The notes under the pieces are model-generated. The model worked only from the letters and a program-made list of their open reading frames with translations. It was not told the DNA's origin and searched no databases. The position numbers and the translations under genes were made by a program. This document shows, piece after piece, positions 9,262 to 18,319 of a stretch of DNA of 64,000 bases. Source of the DNA: Mumia xiangluensis (GTDB lineage Bacteria > Actinomycetota > Actinomycetes > Propionibacteriales > Nocardioidaceae); NCBI RefSeq assembly GCF_010994095.1, contig NZ_WJYO01000006.1, positions 62,001 through 126,000 on the forward strand, read 5' to 3'. Position 1 is the first letter of the stretch; every line of letters begins with the position of its first letter.

Positions 9262-10280
9262 GCGATGCTTCGGGGCCCGGCCACGCGCGTCGCTCGACGG
9301 GCGGGCCGGGTCTCGGCGGCGACCGTGGTGTCCTCGTGATCGTGACCGGCGGCACGGCGACGATGTCCGGGGGCGCATCCGGCCTCGAGGTCAGCGCCGA
9401 GGGCGTCGACGTGCTCCGTGGCACGGTCGACGCGTGGGCGGCAGCGCGGCGCGTACCCGCCGACTTCGTCCTGGACCTCCCGCTTCGCGACAGCGCGGAG
9501 ATGGGTCCTGCGGACTGGACGCGGTGGCAGCGCCAGATCCGCGCGGCGATCCCGTCGGTTGCCGGGGTGGTCCTGGTCCACGGCACCGACAGCCTCGCCT
9601 ACACCGCGAGCGCGCTCGCGTTCGCGCTCGCCGACGCGCCGTGCCCGATCGTCGTGACCGGCGCGCAACGCGGGCCCCGCGAGGCCGGGACCGACGCCAG
9701 CAGCAACCTCCAGCACGCCCTCGACACCGCGCTGTCCGGCAGCGCCGGCGTGTGCGTGGCGTTCGCGGGGCGCGTCCTCGCCGCAGCCACGGCGTGGAAG
9801 CGGTCGACGACCGACCTCGACGGGTTCGCGGGGGAGACCGGGGCCAGCTCCCGCCGTTCGCCGCACCTTCCGGTGGGCCGGTTCCGCGGCTACGACGCGG
9901 ACCGGTTCGTCGCGTTGGCGACGGTCACGCTCGAGCACTGGCACGACCAGCTGACCTGGTCGCGGGAGCCGGCGGGCGTGGTACTGCGCGTCTTCGGCGG
10001 TGGGACGGCGCCGTACGACCCGCGCGCGGAGGCGCGCCTGCGCGCGCTGCGCGACGCGGAGGTCCCGGTGCTCGCGGTGAGCCAGACCCCGGCGGCGTTC
10101 GTCGATCTCGGACGGTACGGCGCCGGGCGCGCGCTCGTCGAGGGCGGGGTCGTGTCCTGCGGCGCTTTGACGGTGGAGGCCGCGTACACGAAGTCGCACT
10201 ACCTGCTCGGATGCGCGCTGTCGTACGCCGAGATCACGCGGTGCCTCGCCGAGGATCTCGTCGGCGAGGCTCGCAGGTGA
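9258..10280 (+). CDS. L-asparaginase family amidohydrolase
   Basis: Hydrolyses asparagine (or a related amide) to aspartate and ammonia; probably cytoplasmic since there is no signal peptide. The 340-residue protein has both active-site threonine blocks: TGGT at residues 30-33 and HGTD at 108-111 (with Ser instead of the usual Thr at 112), plus VTGAQR and a C-terminal GxGxx-type domain (FGGGTAPYDP). The ATG overlaps the membrane-protein stop (ATGA). A TAGCCT box ends seven bases before the ATG, so a leaderless transcript from an internal promoter is also possible. Family assignment is firm; specificity for Asn versus Gln is not decided. Confidence 0.85.
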   Translation: MSDASGPGHARRSTGGPGLGGDRGVLVIVTGGTATMSGGASGLEVSAEGVDVLRGTVDAWAAARRVPADFVLDLPLRDSAEMGPADWTRWQRQIRAAIPSVAGVVLVHGTDSLAYTASALAFALADAPCPIVVTGAQRGPREAGTDASSNLQHALDTALSGSAGVCVAFAGRVLAAATAWKRSTTDLDGFAGETGASSRRSPHLPVGRFRGYDADRFVALATVTLEHWHDQLTWSREPAGVVLRVFGGGTAPYDPRAEARLRALRDAEVPVLAVSQTPAAFVDLGRYGAGRALVEGGVVSCGALTVEAAYTKSHYLLGCALSYAEITRCLAEDLVGEARR

Positions 10281-10428
10281 CGCGTTCGTCCGAATAGTCC
10301 GTTTGCAAACCCCCTGGGCCTGACCCCGGTACAGAGGGACGCTCGACGGGTGGCAGGCGTCCACCGCCGCCACGCCGGCACTGACGCCGGCGATCTCGGG
10401 AAGATCCGTCATGCGAGGGAGAAGCACC

Positions 10429-12015
10429 ATGGCTACGACCGTCGGGCACGAGACCTCCGCCGGGGAGGAACCTCCACCCACACCCGCCCCCGAACCCACC
10501 ACACCGACCAAGCCGGTCCATCACGGGACGCCGCAGCGCGGTGTCGACGTGATCCCGTCGTCGTCGTTCAAGACCGGCCGGTTCGGACGCATGTTCCGGC
10601 ACCTGCCCGTGTTCGAGCACTCGGCCGAGGACATGGCCGCTCTCGCACAGCGGATGCTCGATCCCGCCGGCCCGCCCGCCGAGAACCCGGACATCCCGTC
10701 GGGGTACACCTATTTCGGGCAGTTCGTCGACCACGACATCACGTTCGACCCTGTCTCCAGCCTGCGGCGCCAGAACGATCCCGACGCGCTGCACAACTTC
10801 CGGACGCCGAGGTTCGACCTCGACTCGCTGTACGGGCGCGGACCGGCCGATCAGCCGTACATGTACGACGACTCCGGCCCGGTCACGAAGCTGCGTCTGG
10901 GGGAGGACGTCGGCGTCGTACCCGGCCAGACCAGCGGCGCCGGCCCCGATCTGCCCCGCAACGAGCCGCGGCAGCGTGACGGCGAGGAGGTGTTCTTCGG
11001 CCGTGCGCTGATCGGAGACCCGCGCAACGACGAGAACATCCTCGTGTCCCAGCTCCACCTGACGATGCTCCAGTTCCACAACCGCGTCGCCGACGTGGTC
11101 GGGGCAACCACGCCACTGACCGGCGACGACGCGTTCAAGGAGACGCAGCGTCTAGTCCGCTGGCACTACCAGTGGGTCGTCGTGCACGACTTCCTGCGGC
11201 GGATCGTCGGAGAAGCCGTCGTGAACGACATCCTGCGGACCGAGACGTACGTGTCCGACGCTGCAGGTTCCACGATCGCGCTGGTCCGTCCGACGTTCCA
11301 GTTCTACAAGCCGGTGAACGACGCCTACATCCCGGTCGAGTTCGCCGTGGCGGCCTACCGGTTCGGGCACTCGATGATCCGTGGGCGGTACCACATCAAC
11401 GACTTCGTCCGGGATGCTCGCGGCGACCAGGGACCGATCCCGATCTTCGGGCCGGAGCTCCCGCCGGACGAGCTGTCGAACCTGAACGGCTTCCGCCGGC
11501 TGCCTCCTCAATGGGCCGTCGAGTGGAAGTTCCTCTTCGACATGCCGGGCGCGGACACCTCGCCGCAGGCGTCGTTGCCGATCGACACCCAGCTCGCCCG
11601 CCCACTCGCGGACCTGCCGCTGTCGGTCGCCGCGCACCCGCCGCACGCGCTCGCCGAGCGCAACCTGCAGCGCGGCGTCGCTCTCGGCCTGCCGGCCGGC
11701 AACACGGTCGCCCGCGCGATGGGCGTCGAGCCGCTGACCGACGACGAGCTCGGGATCAGCGACCTCAGCGAGGACGTGCGGCTGCACCCGCCGCTGTGGT
11801 TCTACATCCTCAAGGAGGCCGAGGTCCGCGCCGAGGGCAAGAAGCTCGGGCCGGTCGGAGGACGGATCGTCGCCGAGGTCCTGCTCGGGATCCTCGCCGA
11901 CGACCCGCTGTCGTACCTGTCGGTGGAGCCCAACTGGAAGCCCCAGGCTCCGATGGCACGCGACGACGGTTCGTTCGACGTGCCTCAGCTCCTGCGGTTC
12001 GCCAAGGAGGCCTGA
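10429..12015 (+). CDS. Animal haem peroxidase-type protein
   Basis: Haem-dependent peroxidase of the animal (myeloperoxidase/peroxidasin) superfamily, 528 residues. The distal haem histidine lies in GQFVDHDITFD (His102) and the proximal histidine in YRFGHSMIRGRY (His314), both at family positions; an Arg-rich LRRIVGE helix and PRNDEN segment follow the expected order. No signal peptide is seen; the N terminus is a short Pro/Thr-rich stretch (PPPTPAPEPTTPTKP), so a cytoplasmic or non-classically exported enzyme is likely. The start at 10429 is preferred because GGGAG sits seven bases upstream; an ATG 18 bases earlier with GGGAAG upstream is possible. Physiological substrate unknown (halide, lipid or phenolic oxidation in relatives). 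It runs tail-to-tail with the M20 peptidase. Confidence 0.85.
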   Translation: MATTVGHETSAGEEPPPTPAPEPTTPTKPVHHGTPQRGVDVIPSSSFKTGRFGRMFRHLPVFEHSAEDMAALAQRMLDPAGPPAENPDIPSGYTYFGQFVDHDITFDPVSSLRRQNDPDALHNFRTPRFDLDSLYGRGPADQPYMYDDSGPVTKLRLGEDVGVVPGQTSGAGPDLPRNEPRQRDGEEVFFGRALIGDPRNDENILVSQLHLTMLQFHNRVADVVGATTPLTGDDAFKETQRLVRWHYQWVVVHDFLRRIVGEAVVNDILRTETYVSDAAGSTIALVRPTFQFYKPVNDAYIPVEFAVAAYRFGHSMIRGRYHINDFVRDARGDQGPIPIFGPELPPDELSNLNGFRRLPPQWAVEWKFLFDMPGADTSPQASLPIDTQLARPLADLPLSVAAHPPHALAERNLQRGVALGLPAGNTVARAMGVEPLTDDELGISDLSEDVRLHPPLWFYILKEAEVRAEGKKLGPVGGRIVAEVLLGILADDPLSYLSVEPNWKPQAPMARDDGSFDVPQLLRFAKEA

Positions 12016-12024
12016 GGCCGCCCG

Positions 12025-13338
12025 TCAGGCGTGGTTGCGGAGCAGCGTGCGGAAGAACGCCACACCGCGCTCGAGATCCTCGATGCGCAGGTACTCGTTC
12101 GCGGTGTGGATGCTGTCACGCTGCTCCCGCGACATCATGAACGGCGAGAAGCGGTAGACCGCATCGGTGTGCACGGCGAAGTGCCGGCTGTCGGTGGCAC
12201 CGTTCTGGACGTACGGCACGACAGCGGCGTCCGGGTACGTCGCCGTGATCGTGTCGCTCAGGAGCGCGCAGGCGTCGTTGTCGGTGCGTGACACCGGCGA
12301 CGGGTCCATGCCTTCGCGCACGCTGATCGAGACCGACCCGTCGGCGACCACCGAACGGATGCGCTCCACGACGGACGCTACCGTCTCGCCGACCGCGATC
12401 CGGATGTTCACGTTGGCCCACGCGCGCGACGCGATGACATTCGCACCGGGGCTGCCGGAGAGCTGGGTCGTCGTGGTGGTCGTGCGTACGACGGCGGCGG
12501 TCTCGACCCCGACCTTCGCGAGGATCTGGGCGACGGGCCTGTTGAAGCGGTCGGCGTTCGCGAGCAGCTGGCGCAGCGGCGGCGGTGTGTGGGGGGCGAT
12601 CGCCTCCAGCATCTGCACGACCGGTGCCGACAGGCGCGCGGGGAACGGGTGGTCGTCGATCCGGACGATCGCGCGGGCCAGACGAGCGGTCGCCCCGTTC
12701 CGTGCCGGGGTCGACGCGTGCCCGCCGGGGGCGGTCGTCTCGAGGACGACGTCGACGATGCCCTTCTCGCTGACCCCGACCATGGCGGTCGGGACCTTCA
12801 CCCCGGGGAAGGCGCCCTGGACGACGGCGCCGCCCTCGTCGTTGACGAGCCAGGGCCGGACGCCTTGGGCCGCGAGGTGGTTCGCGATGTCCTCGGCGGT
12901 CTCGCCGGAGATCTCCTCGGTGTCGCCGAAGCAGAGGTAGACGTCGTGCGCGGGGGTGAAACCGTCGGCCAGCAGCGACTCCACCGCCTCGGCGACGGCG
13001 ACCAGGTGACCCTTGTCGTCGAGCGCGCCGCGCCCGTGGACCGCGCCGTCGGCGATCTCGCCGCTGAACGGGTCGCGGTCCCAGTCCTCGGGGACGACCG
13101 GCACCACGTCGTAGTGCGCCATCAGCACGACCGGGCGCTCGCTCGACGCGCCGCGCCAGCAGAACAGGAGACCGCCGCCGAAGCGCGTCAGCTCGAGGTC
13201 GGCGTGCAGGCGGGGATAGAGCCCGGCGAACGTCGTACGGAAGCGTTCGAACTCCGCCGGGTCGCTCCCGTCGGCGTCCCGCGAGGAGACGGTCCTGCAA
13301 CCGATGAGGGCGGACAGGTTCTCGGCAGCGGTGCTCAC
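12025..13338 (-). CDS. M20 family zinc peptidase (PM20D1/carboxypeptidase-like)
   Basis: Dinuclear-zinc M20 metallopeptidase, 437 residues, expected to hydrolyse dipeptides or N-acyl amino acids in the cytoplasm. Metal-site blocks appear in order: VVLMAHYDVVPV (His), GRGALDDKGHL (bridging Asp), GDTEEISG (catalytic Glu pair), and DSRHF near the C terminus; GGHAS marks the dimerisation domain. The order and spacing resemble the PM20D1/CPS1 branch. The GTG start overlaps the stop of the upstream transporter (GTGA), indicating a two-gene operon in which the MFS protein could import or export the peptide substrate or product (inference). Confidence 0.85.
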   Translation of the reverse strand: MSTAAENLSALIGCRTVSSRDADGSDPAEFERFRTTFAGLYPRLHADLELTRFGGGLLFCWRGASSERPVVLMAHYDVVPVVPEDWDRDPFSGEIADGAVHGRGALDDKGHLVAVAEAVESLLADGFTPAHDVYLCFGDTEEISGETAEDIANHLAAQGVRPWLVNDEGGAVVQGAFPGVKVPTAMVGVSEKGIVDVVLETTAPGGHASTPARNGATARLARAIVRIDDHPFPARLSAPVVQMLEAIAPHTPPPLRQLLANADRFNRPVAQILAKVGVETAAVVRTTTTTTQLSGSPGANVIASRAWANVNIRIAVGETVASVVERIRSVVADGSVSISVREGMDPSPVSRTDNDACALLSDTITATYPDAAVVPYVQNGATDSRHFAVHTDAVYRFSPFMMSREQRDSIHTANEYLRIEDLERGVAFFRTLLRNHA

Positions 13339-14786
13339 ACGTGCTCCTCAGGAGTGGCGGGGGCGGGATCGGCGTGCGAGAACGCACCCCGCGGGACGAA
13401 GACGAGACAGAGCGCGGCGACCAGGGCCGTGACGCCGCAGATGGCCCACACGGTCAGGTAGCCGTGCAGCGGCGCAGCCGTGTCGTCGGAGTCGGCCGTC
13501 ACCCCGGACGCGAGCGCGAGGGCGAAGACGCTCGAGGCGAACGCGCCTCCCAGCGTCTTGGTCGTGTTGGTCAGGCCGGTCGCGACCGCGGTGCCGCCAG
13601 GCGGTGCGGCGGAGGCTGCCGCCGCGGGAAGGGCCGCGACGAGCGCGCCGGAACCCACACCGGCCGTCGCCATGCAGACCACGACCTCCGCCAAGGACCC
13701 GTGCAGGAGCAGGAGGCCGAGATAGCCGATGCCGACGAGCGCGGCTGCACCGATCAAGGTTCGGCGAGGGGTGAGGGCCGCGGAGACGCGGGCGAACAGC
13801 GCGGCACCGACGAGGAGCGACAGGACGTACAGCCCGATGACCGGCGCCACACCGCCCGCGGACAGCCCGAGCCCGTAGCCGTACTCGTCGGGATCCGTGC
13901 GGGCGTACGTCGAGAGCGGGATCTGGGCGCCGAGGATGCTCACACCGAAGAGCAGGGCCGTCAGCTGCACCGGCCACATCGAGGGCTGCCGCATGACCTC
14001 GAGGTCGATGAGCGGGTCGTCGTGACGTCGCTCCTGACGGGCGAACGGCACCAGCAGGGCGAGACCGAGGACGAACGCGAGCCACGGCCACGGCGAGGCG
14101 AGCCCGTCGACGCGGATCAGCATCAGGCCGCCCACGACGAGAAGGAGGCTCGTGCTCAGCAGCGCGGCGCCGACGAGGTCGACGGATCCGTGGCTGTGCG
14201 GCTCGTGGGCGTCGGGCACCCAGCGCAGGATGACGACCACGACCGCCGTGGTCGCCACCGCCGGGACGGAGAGGACGAGCACGAGGTTGTCGTCGAACAC
14301 CGACGAGAACAGACCGGCGCTGAGCGCACCGAGGATGGCGCCCGCCTGCAGCGCGGCGACGATGATCCCGGTCGCGCGGCGTGTCGTCGCAGCCGGGTCC
14401 GCCTCGCGGGCCGATCGGATGTGGATCAGCGCGACCTCGAGCGGCAGCCACACCGTGAAGATGCCCTGCGCGGCCCAGAAGACGAGGTAGCTGCTGAAGC
14501 CCGGCGCGAACGCGACACCCCAGGTCGCGACGGCGGTGACGACCGCCGCCACGACGAGGAGCCGGCGGTGGCCGTAGAGGTCGCCGAGCTTGGACAGCAC
14601 CGGGACGAGCATCGCCGACACCAGCAGCTGGGCTGCCTCGAACCAGTTCACGTCGGCGTCGTGGATGTCGAGGTTCCGTGCGATGTCGGTCATCAGCGGC
14701 GTGTAGTAGCCCTGCAGCATGCCGCTGACCAGCTCGACGAAGAACAGCGCGCCGACGATGCCGCCGACGGCCTTGGGGGTGCTCAC
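13335..14786 (-). CDS. MFS transporter, DHA2-like
   Basis: Major facilitator, 483 residues with about 14 hydrophobic segments, consistent with the EmrB/QacA (DHA2) type of drug or metabolite exporters. Motif A of the family is present as SKLGDLYGHRRLL near residue 60. The GTG start is selected because AGGAGG lies seven bases upstream and the protein enters the first membrane helix at once; the open frame extends well beyond but across the neighbouring gene. It is followed by the M20 peptidase with a four-base overlap. Substrate unknown. Confidence 0.82.
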   Translation of the reverse strand: MSTPKAVGGIVGALFFVELVSGMLQGYYTPLMTDIARNLDIHDADVNWFEAAQLLVSAMLVPVLSKLGDLYGHRRLLVVAAVVTAVATWGVAFAPGFSSYLVFWAAQGIFTVWLPLEVALIHIRSAREADPAATTRRATGIIVAALQAGAILGALSAGLFSSVFDDNLVLVLSVPAVATTAVVVVILRWVPDAHEPHSHGSVDLVGAALLSTSLLLVVGGLMLIRVDGLASPWPWLAFVLGLALLVPFARQERRHDDPLIDLEVMRQPSMWPVQLTALLFGVSILGAQIPLSTYARTDPDEYGYGLGLSAGGVAPVIGLYVLSLLVGAALFARVSAALTPRRTLIGAAALVGIGYLGLLLLHGSLAEVVVCMATAGVGSGALVAALPAAAASAAPPGGTAVATGLTNTTKTLGGAFASSVFALALASGVTADSDDTAAPLHGYLTVWAICGVTALVAALCLVFVPRGAFSHADPAPATPEEHV

Positions 14787-14841
14787 CGGGGGCCTCCTGG
14801 AGATGTGCCGGGGGTCACGCCCGGGGTGGGGGAATCGTAGA

Positions 14842-15648
14842 TCAGCGTCCGAACGCGCGTGCGAGGAACTGGGGGGCTTCGTGACGGGCGTTGGCCGCGC
14901 GGGCGATGGCGGCGTTCTTGGAGAGCAGCATCGCGAGCTGGAGGCGGCGCTCGACGGCGAACGCTCGGCGTGGCGATGCGTGGCGGGTGCGGTTGAGCAG
15001 AACCTTGGACGCCGCGACGGAGTCGGGCGACCGCTCCTTGAGCGCTGCCACCAGCTCCGCTGCGGGCAGGGCCGGGTCGTCGGCGACGCCGGACGCGAGG
15101 CCGTACGCATGGGCGGCCGTCCCGTCGATGACCTCGCCGGTCATCGTGAGGCGGCGGGCGACGTCACCACCGACGAGCTCGCGCAGGCTCACCGTGCCGC
15201 TCATGTCGGGGACCAGTCCCCACTTCGCCTCGAGGACCGACCATCGGGCGTCCGGGGTCGTGAACCGGAAGTCGGCAGCGGTCGCGAGCTGCAGGCCGGC
15301 GCCGTAGCAGTAGCCGTGGACGACGGCGATGACTGGCACGGGCAGCTCGCGCCAGGTCCAGAACGCGTGCTGGAACAGGTTCTGGCCGCGCAGCGGGGAC
15401 GGCGCGAACCCCCGGACGATCTTGGTGGGACTCTTCAGCACGGACGCGAAGTCGAGCCCGGCGCAGAACGCGTCGCCGGACCCTCGCAGGACGACGGCTC
15501 GGACATCGCGGTCGGCGCGCACGGCGCGTGCGGTGGCGACGAGCTCGTGCAGCATCGGGAGGTCGACGCCGTTGAGCTTGTCGGGCCGGTTGAGCGTCAC
15601 GGTGGCGACCGCGTCGGAGATGTCGAGCAGCACACGGGGTTCGGACAT
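14842..15648 (-). CDS. Enoyl-CoA hydratase/isomerase (crotonase family)
   Basis: Crotonase-fold protein of 268 residues. The oxyanion-hole segments are visible as GSGDAFCAGLDF near residue 57 and VHGYCYGAGLQLA near residue 110. The position of the first catalytic glutamate is held by other residues in the SVLEAKWGLVPDMSG block, where a Glu/Asp-rich pattern typical of the wider superfamily is seen, so hydratase versus isomerase activity is open. ATG at 15648 is preferred over an in-frame GTG six bases upstream; no good ribosome site precedes either. Stand-alone gene, not in an obvious beta-oxidation operon. Confidence 0.8.
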   Translation of the reverse strand: MSEPRVLLDISDAVATVTLNRPDKLNGVDLPMLHELVATARAVRADRDVRAVVLRGSGDAFCAGLDFASVLKSPTKIVRGFAPSPLRGQNLFQHAFWTWRELPVPVIAVVHGYCYGAGLQLATAADFRFTTPDARWSVLEAKWGLVPDMSGTVSLRELVGGDVARRLTMTGEVIDGTAAHAYGLASGVADDPALPAAELVAALKERSPDSVAASKVLLNRTRHASPRRAFAVERRLQLAMLLSKNAAIARAANARHEAPQFLARAFGR

Positions 15649-15725
15649 GCGCACATGTTACTCATCGGTAGTGCGCGGTCTGCAGGTCTCCGGTGCGCGG
15701 CGGCCTCCGCGGCTAACTTGGGGTG

Positions 15726-16544
15726 ATGGGCGCGCCGCGGGTGCGAGTCGGGATCTCGGGCTGGAGCTACGCGCCCTGGCACGGCGACTTCTACCCGGCA
15801 GGTGTCCGTCGGGTCGACGAGCTGGCGTACGTCGCAGGCCGTCTCGCGGCGGTCGAGATCAACGCGAGCTTCTACCGGCTGCAGCGACCCACGACGTACG
15901 CGCGGTGGTACGAGGAGACGCCGCGCGGGTTCCGGTTCGCCGTGAAGGGGAGCCAGCTGCTGACCCACCTGCGACGGCTGCACCAGCCCGAGGAGCCGCT
16001 CGCGACGTTCCTCGCGTCCGGTGTGCTCGCTCTGCAGGAGAAGCTCGGCCCGGTGCTGTGGCAGCTTCCGGCGCGTGGAGCTCCGACACCCGAGGCCCTC
16101 GACGCGTTCTGCGACCTGCTGCCGCGCACGTACGGCCGCGCCGCAGCGCTGGCGCACGAGCACGGACCGCAGGTCACCGGCGACCGGGTGTGGCTGCCCA
16201 CCACCTCGGTGGGGTCGCAGCGGCGTGTCCAGCACGCCGTCGAGGTCCGGACCAGCGACGGGCTCGACGAGGTCGTCGACGTCCTGCGGCGCCACCGGGT
16301 CGCCTTGGTCGTCTCCGACGGTGCCCGGCGCTGGCCGGTCGTCGAGCACCGGACGGCTCCGTTCGCCTACGTGCGACTGCACGGCCACACCCAGCTCTAC
16401 CGCGGCGGATACTCGGAGCGGCGGCTGCGCACCTGGGCGGACCGGATCCGGTCCTGGGACCTGCCGACCTGGGTCTTCTTCGACAACGACGCCGACGGAC
16501 GCGCGCCGTACGACGCCGTGGCCTTGTCACGCCTGCTGGACTGA
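15726..16544 (+). CDS. DUF72 (YecE-like) protein
   Basis: A 272-residue member of the DUF72 family, a TIM-barrel-like fold of unknown biochemical role. The diagnostic start GISGWSYAPWHGDFYP (residues 8-23), VEINASFYRL near residue 44 and the C-terminal YVRLHGHTQLYRGGYS / DNDADGRAPYDA blocks are all present. TAACTT lies six bases before the ATG at 15726, fitting a leaderless transcript and favouring this ATG over the overlapping GTG at 15723. Complete in length. Confidence 0.82.
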   Translation: MGAPRVRVGISGWSYAPWHGDFYPAGVRRVDELAYVAGRLAAVEINASFYRLQRPTTYARWYEETPRGFRFAVKGSQLLTHLRRLHQPEEPLATFLASGVLALQEKLGPVLWQLPARGAPTPEALDAFCDLLPRTYGRAAALAHEHGPQVTGDRVWLPTTSVGSQRRVQHAVEVRTSDGLDEVVDVLRRHRVALVVSDGARRWPVVEHRTAPFAYVRLHGHTQLYRGGYSERRLRTWADRIRSWDLPTWVFFDNDADGRAPYDAVALSRLLD

Positions 16545-16563
16545 CCGCCCGGGGTCGCGCACG

Positions 16564-16959
16564 TCAGTCGCCGGCGGTCCGGGTCGCGCGGGTGTTGCGG
16601 GTGTCCCGCGTCGGAGTGGTGGCGTCGGCGCGGGTGGTGGTCCCGCGCGTCGCGGCAGTCGCTCGGGTGACGGCAGTCGCGCGGGTGGCGCCGGTGGCGC
16701 GCGTCGCGGCAGTCGCGCGGGTGACTCCGGTGGCAGCCGTCGCCCGAGTCACGCCGGTCGCGTCGTCGGCACGGTCGTCATCGTCGTCGTCGGCGACCAC
16801 GACGGCGCTGTCGTCGCCGTCGAGGCGCTTGGTGACAGCCGGCTCGGTCCCACCGTCGGGGCTGGCGCTGGCCATCGACGTCGCGCCCCACGCCACTCCT
16901 CCGAGGGCGACCGACAGGCCGAGTGCTGCGACGCCGGTACGGATCAGGGTGCTGCTCAT
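16564..16959 (-). CDS. Secreted low-complexity protein with acidic block and ATxxTR repeats
   Basis: Unrecognised 131-residue protein. It starts with a convincing Sec signal (MSSTLIRTGVAALGLSVALG, then a likely cut after AWGATSMASA, residue 32). The mature part has an acidic stretch (ADDDDDDRADD, residues 56-66) followed by a basic, Thr/Ala/Arg-only tail built from near-hexapeptide repeats ATGVTR, ATAATR, ATGATR, ATAVTR (residues 67-110). GGAGAACACC precedes the ATG. The acidic then basic halves suggest a disordered surface or wall-associated polymer-like protein; this is inference only. It could also be over-predicted repeat DNA, but the signal peptide and ribosome site argue that it is expressed. 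Confidence 0.65.
   Translation of the reverse strand: MSSTLIRTGVAALGLSVALGGVAWGATSMASASPDGGTEPAVTKRLDGDDSAVVVADDDDDDRADDATGVTRATAATGVTRATAATRATGATRATAVTRATAATRGTTTRADATTPTRDTRNTRATRTAGD
16630..16761 (-). repeat. Degenerate 18-bp coding repeats (ATxxTR)
   Basis: About seven imperfect copies of an 18-base unit encoding ATxxTR in the secreted protein. On the plus strand the unit reads as repeats around GCGCGGGTGACGGCAGTC. Likely to vary in copy number between strains. Confidence 0.7.
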
Positions 16960-17132
16960 GGTGTTCTCCTCGTCGTCTGCCGGCCGGGGCCGGCATGATC
17001 GCTTGCTGACACGCCTGACTCTGGGCGGCGGCGGTGAGATCCGTGTGAGCCGTCGGTGAGAGGGGTCTCATCTCCGCTCACCGGCGCCCTCAGCGAACGG
17101 CGTACCGGCGGCTGCCGCCCTAGAGTTCCTGG

Positions 17133-18272
17133 ATGGATCGCCTCGACGTCGTCGCCCTCGTCCTTGCCGGCGGGAAGGGCAGCCGGCTCGGAGACCTCAC
17201 CGAGCGCCGCGCCAAGCCCGCGCTGCCCGTCGCGGGGACCTACCGGCTGATCGACGTCGTCCTCTCGAACCTCGTGCACAGCGGGATCAGCGACGTGTGG
17301 GTGATCGAGCAGTACCTCCCCGGGTCTCTCAACGAGCACCTCGCCCACGGTCGTCCGTGGGACCTGGACCGTTCGTGGGGCGGTCTGCGGGTCCTCCCGC
17401 CGTTCGAGGGCGCCGAGGGCAGCGGGTTCGCGCAGGGCAACGCCGACGCCCTCGCCCGCCAGGTGGAGGCGCTGCGCGAGCGAGCACCGGACGTGCTCCT
17501 CGTGCTCAGCGCCGACCACCTCTACACCCTCGACCTGCGCGACGTCCTCGCGACGCACACCGGCGCCGACGCCGACCTCACCATCGTCACCACGACCGGC
17601 GTCCCGGAACCGTCCCGCCACGGCGTCGTCGAGGCCGAGGAGGACGGCCGGGTCACGGGCTTCGCGTACAAGCCGGACAAGCCTGCCACCGACGTCGTGG
17701 CCGCCGAGATCTTCGCGTACCGGACGACGACCCTCCTCGCCGCGATCAGTGACCTGCTGGAGACGCATGACCAGCTCGACGACTACGGGCATGAGCTGGT
17801 GCCGTACCTGGTCGAGACCCGGCGCGTGGTCGAGCACCGCCTCGACTCCTACTGGCGCGACCTCGGCACGGTGAACGGCTACTGGCGCGCGCACATGGAC
17901 GTGCTGGACCGCGCCGGGATCGATCTCGAGGACCCGAAGTGGCCGATCCGCACGGCTGCACCCGTACGGCTCCCGGCGAGGATGGCGCCCGCGGCGGAGG
18001 TGCACGAAGCCCTGGTCACGTCCGGCTGCCGCGTCGCGGGCTCCGTCCGGCACAGTGTCGTCGGGCCGGACTGCGAGATCGCCGAGGGGGCGGAGGTCCT
18101 GGACAGCGTCCTCCTCGAGGGCGTGCGCGTCGGGCCGGGCGTACGGCTCGTCGGCGTCGTCGCGGACGCCGGCGCGGAGATCACCGGCGGCTCCGTCCGC
18201 GGGTCCGACGACGTCGTCACCCTGGTCGGCACCGACGGCACGGTGACCGATCGCCAGCCGCGCGAGGCGTGA
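17133..18272 (+). CDS. glgC: Glucose-1-phosphate adenylyltransferase
   Basis: ADP-glucose pyrophosphorylase, making ADP-glucose from ATP and glucose-1-phosphate for glycogen synthesis. The 379-residue protein has the nucleotidyl-transferase signature LAGGKGSRLGDLT (residues 10-22), RAKPALPVAGTYRLIDV, the metal-binding SADHLY (about residue 125), DSYWRDLGTV near residue 230, and a C-terminal left-handed beta-helix with VAGSVRHSVVG-type hexapeptides. Slightly shorter than the roughly 405-residue typical enzyme. TAGAGT ends six bases before the ATG, so translation is probably leaderless; no Shine-Dalgarno is present. No glgA or other glycogen gene is adjacent. Confidence 0.85.
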   Translation: MDRLDVVALVLAGGKGSRLGDLTERRAKPALPVAGTYRLIDVVLSNLVHSGISDVWVIEQYLPGSLNEHLAHGRPWDLDRSWGGLRVLPPFEGAEGSGFAQGNADALARQVEALRERAPDVLLVLSADHLYTLDLRDVLATHTGADADLTIVTTTGVPEPSRHGVVEAEEDGRVTGFAYKPDKPATDVVAAEIFAYRTTTLLAAISDLLETHDQLDDYGHELVPYLVETRRVVEHRLDSYWRDLGTVNGYWRAHMDVLDRAGIDLEDPKWPIRTAAPVRLPARMAPAAEVHEALVTSGCRVAGSVRHSVVGPDCEIAEGAEVLDSVLLEGVRVGPGVRLVGVVADAGAEITGGSVRGSDDVVTLVGTDGTVTDRQPREA

Positions 18273-18319
18273 GCCGGGTGTGCGCCGCGTCGGGGCCGCG
18301 GTGAACTAGGCTGTCGGCC

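Noticed and set aside
10301-10310. GTTTGCAAAC palindrome between the asparaginase and peroxidase genes
   Set aside because: Ten-base perfect symmetry alone, no second copy or nearby regulator seen; kept only as a note.
12005-12025. Shared GCCTGAGGCCGCCCG string at 12010 and 42224
   Set aside because: Both are gene ends with common stop context in high-GC DNA; chance match, not a repeat element.
17054-17083. CGGTGAG/CTCACCG inverted repeat upstream of glgC
   Set aside because: Sixteen-base loop and no clear promoter relation; could be an operator but support is thin.
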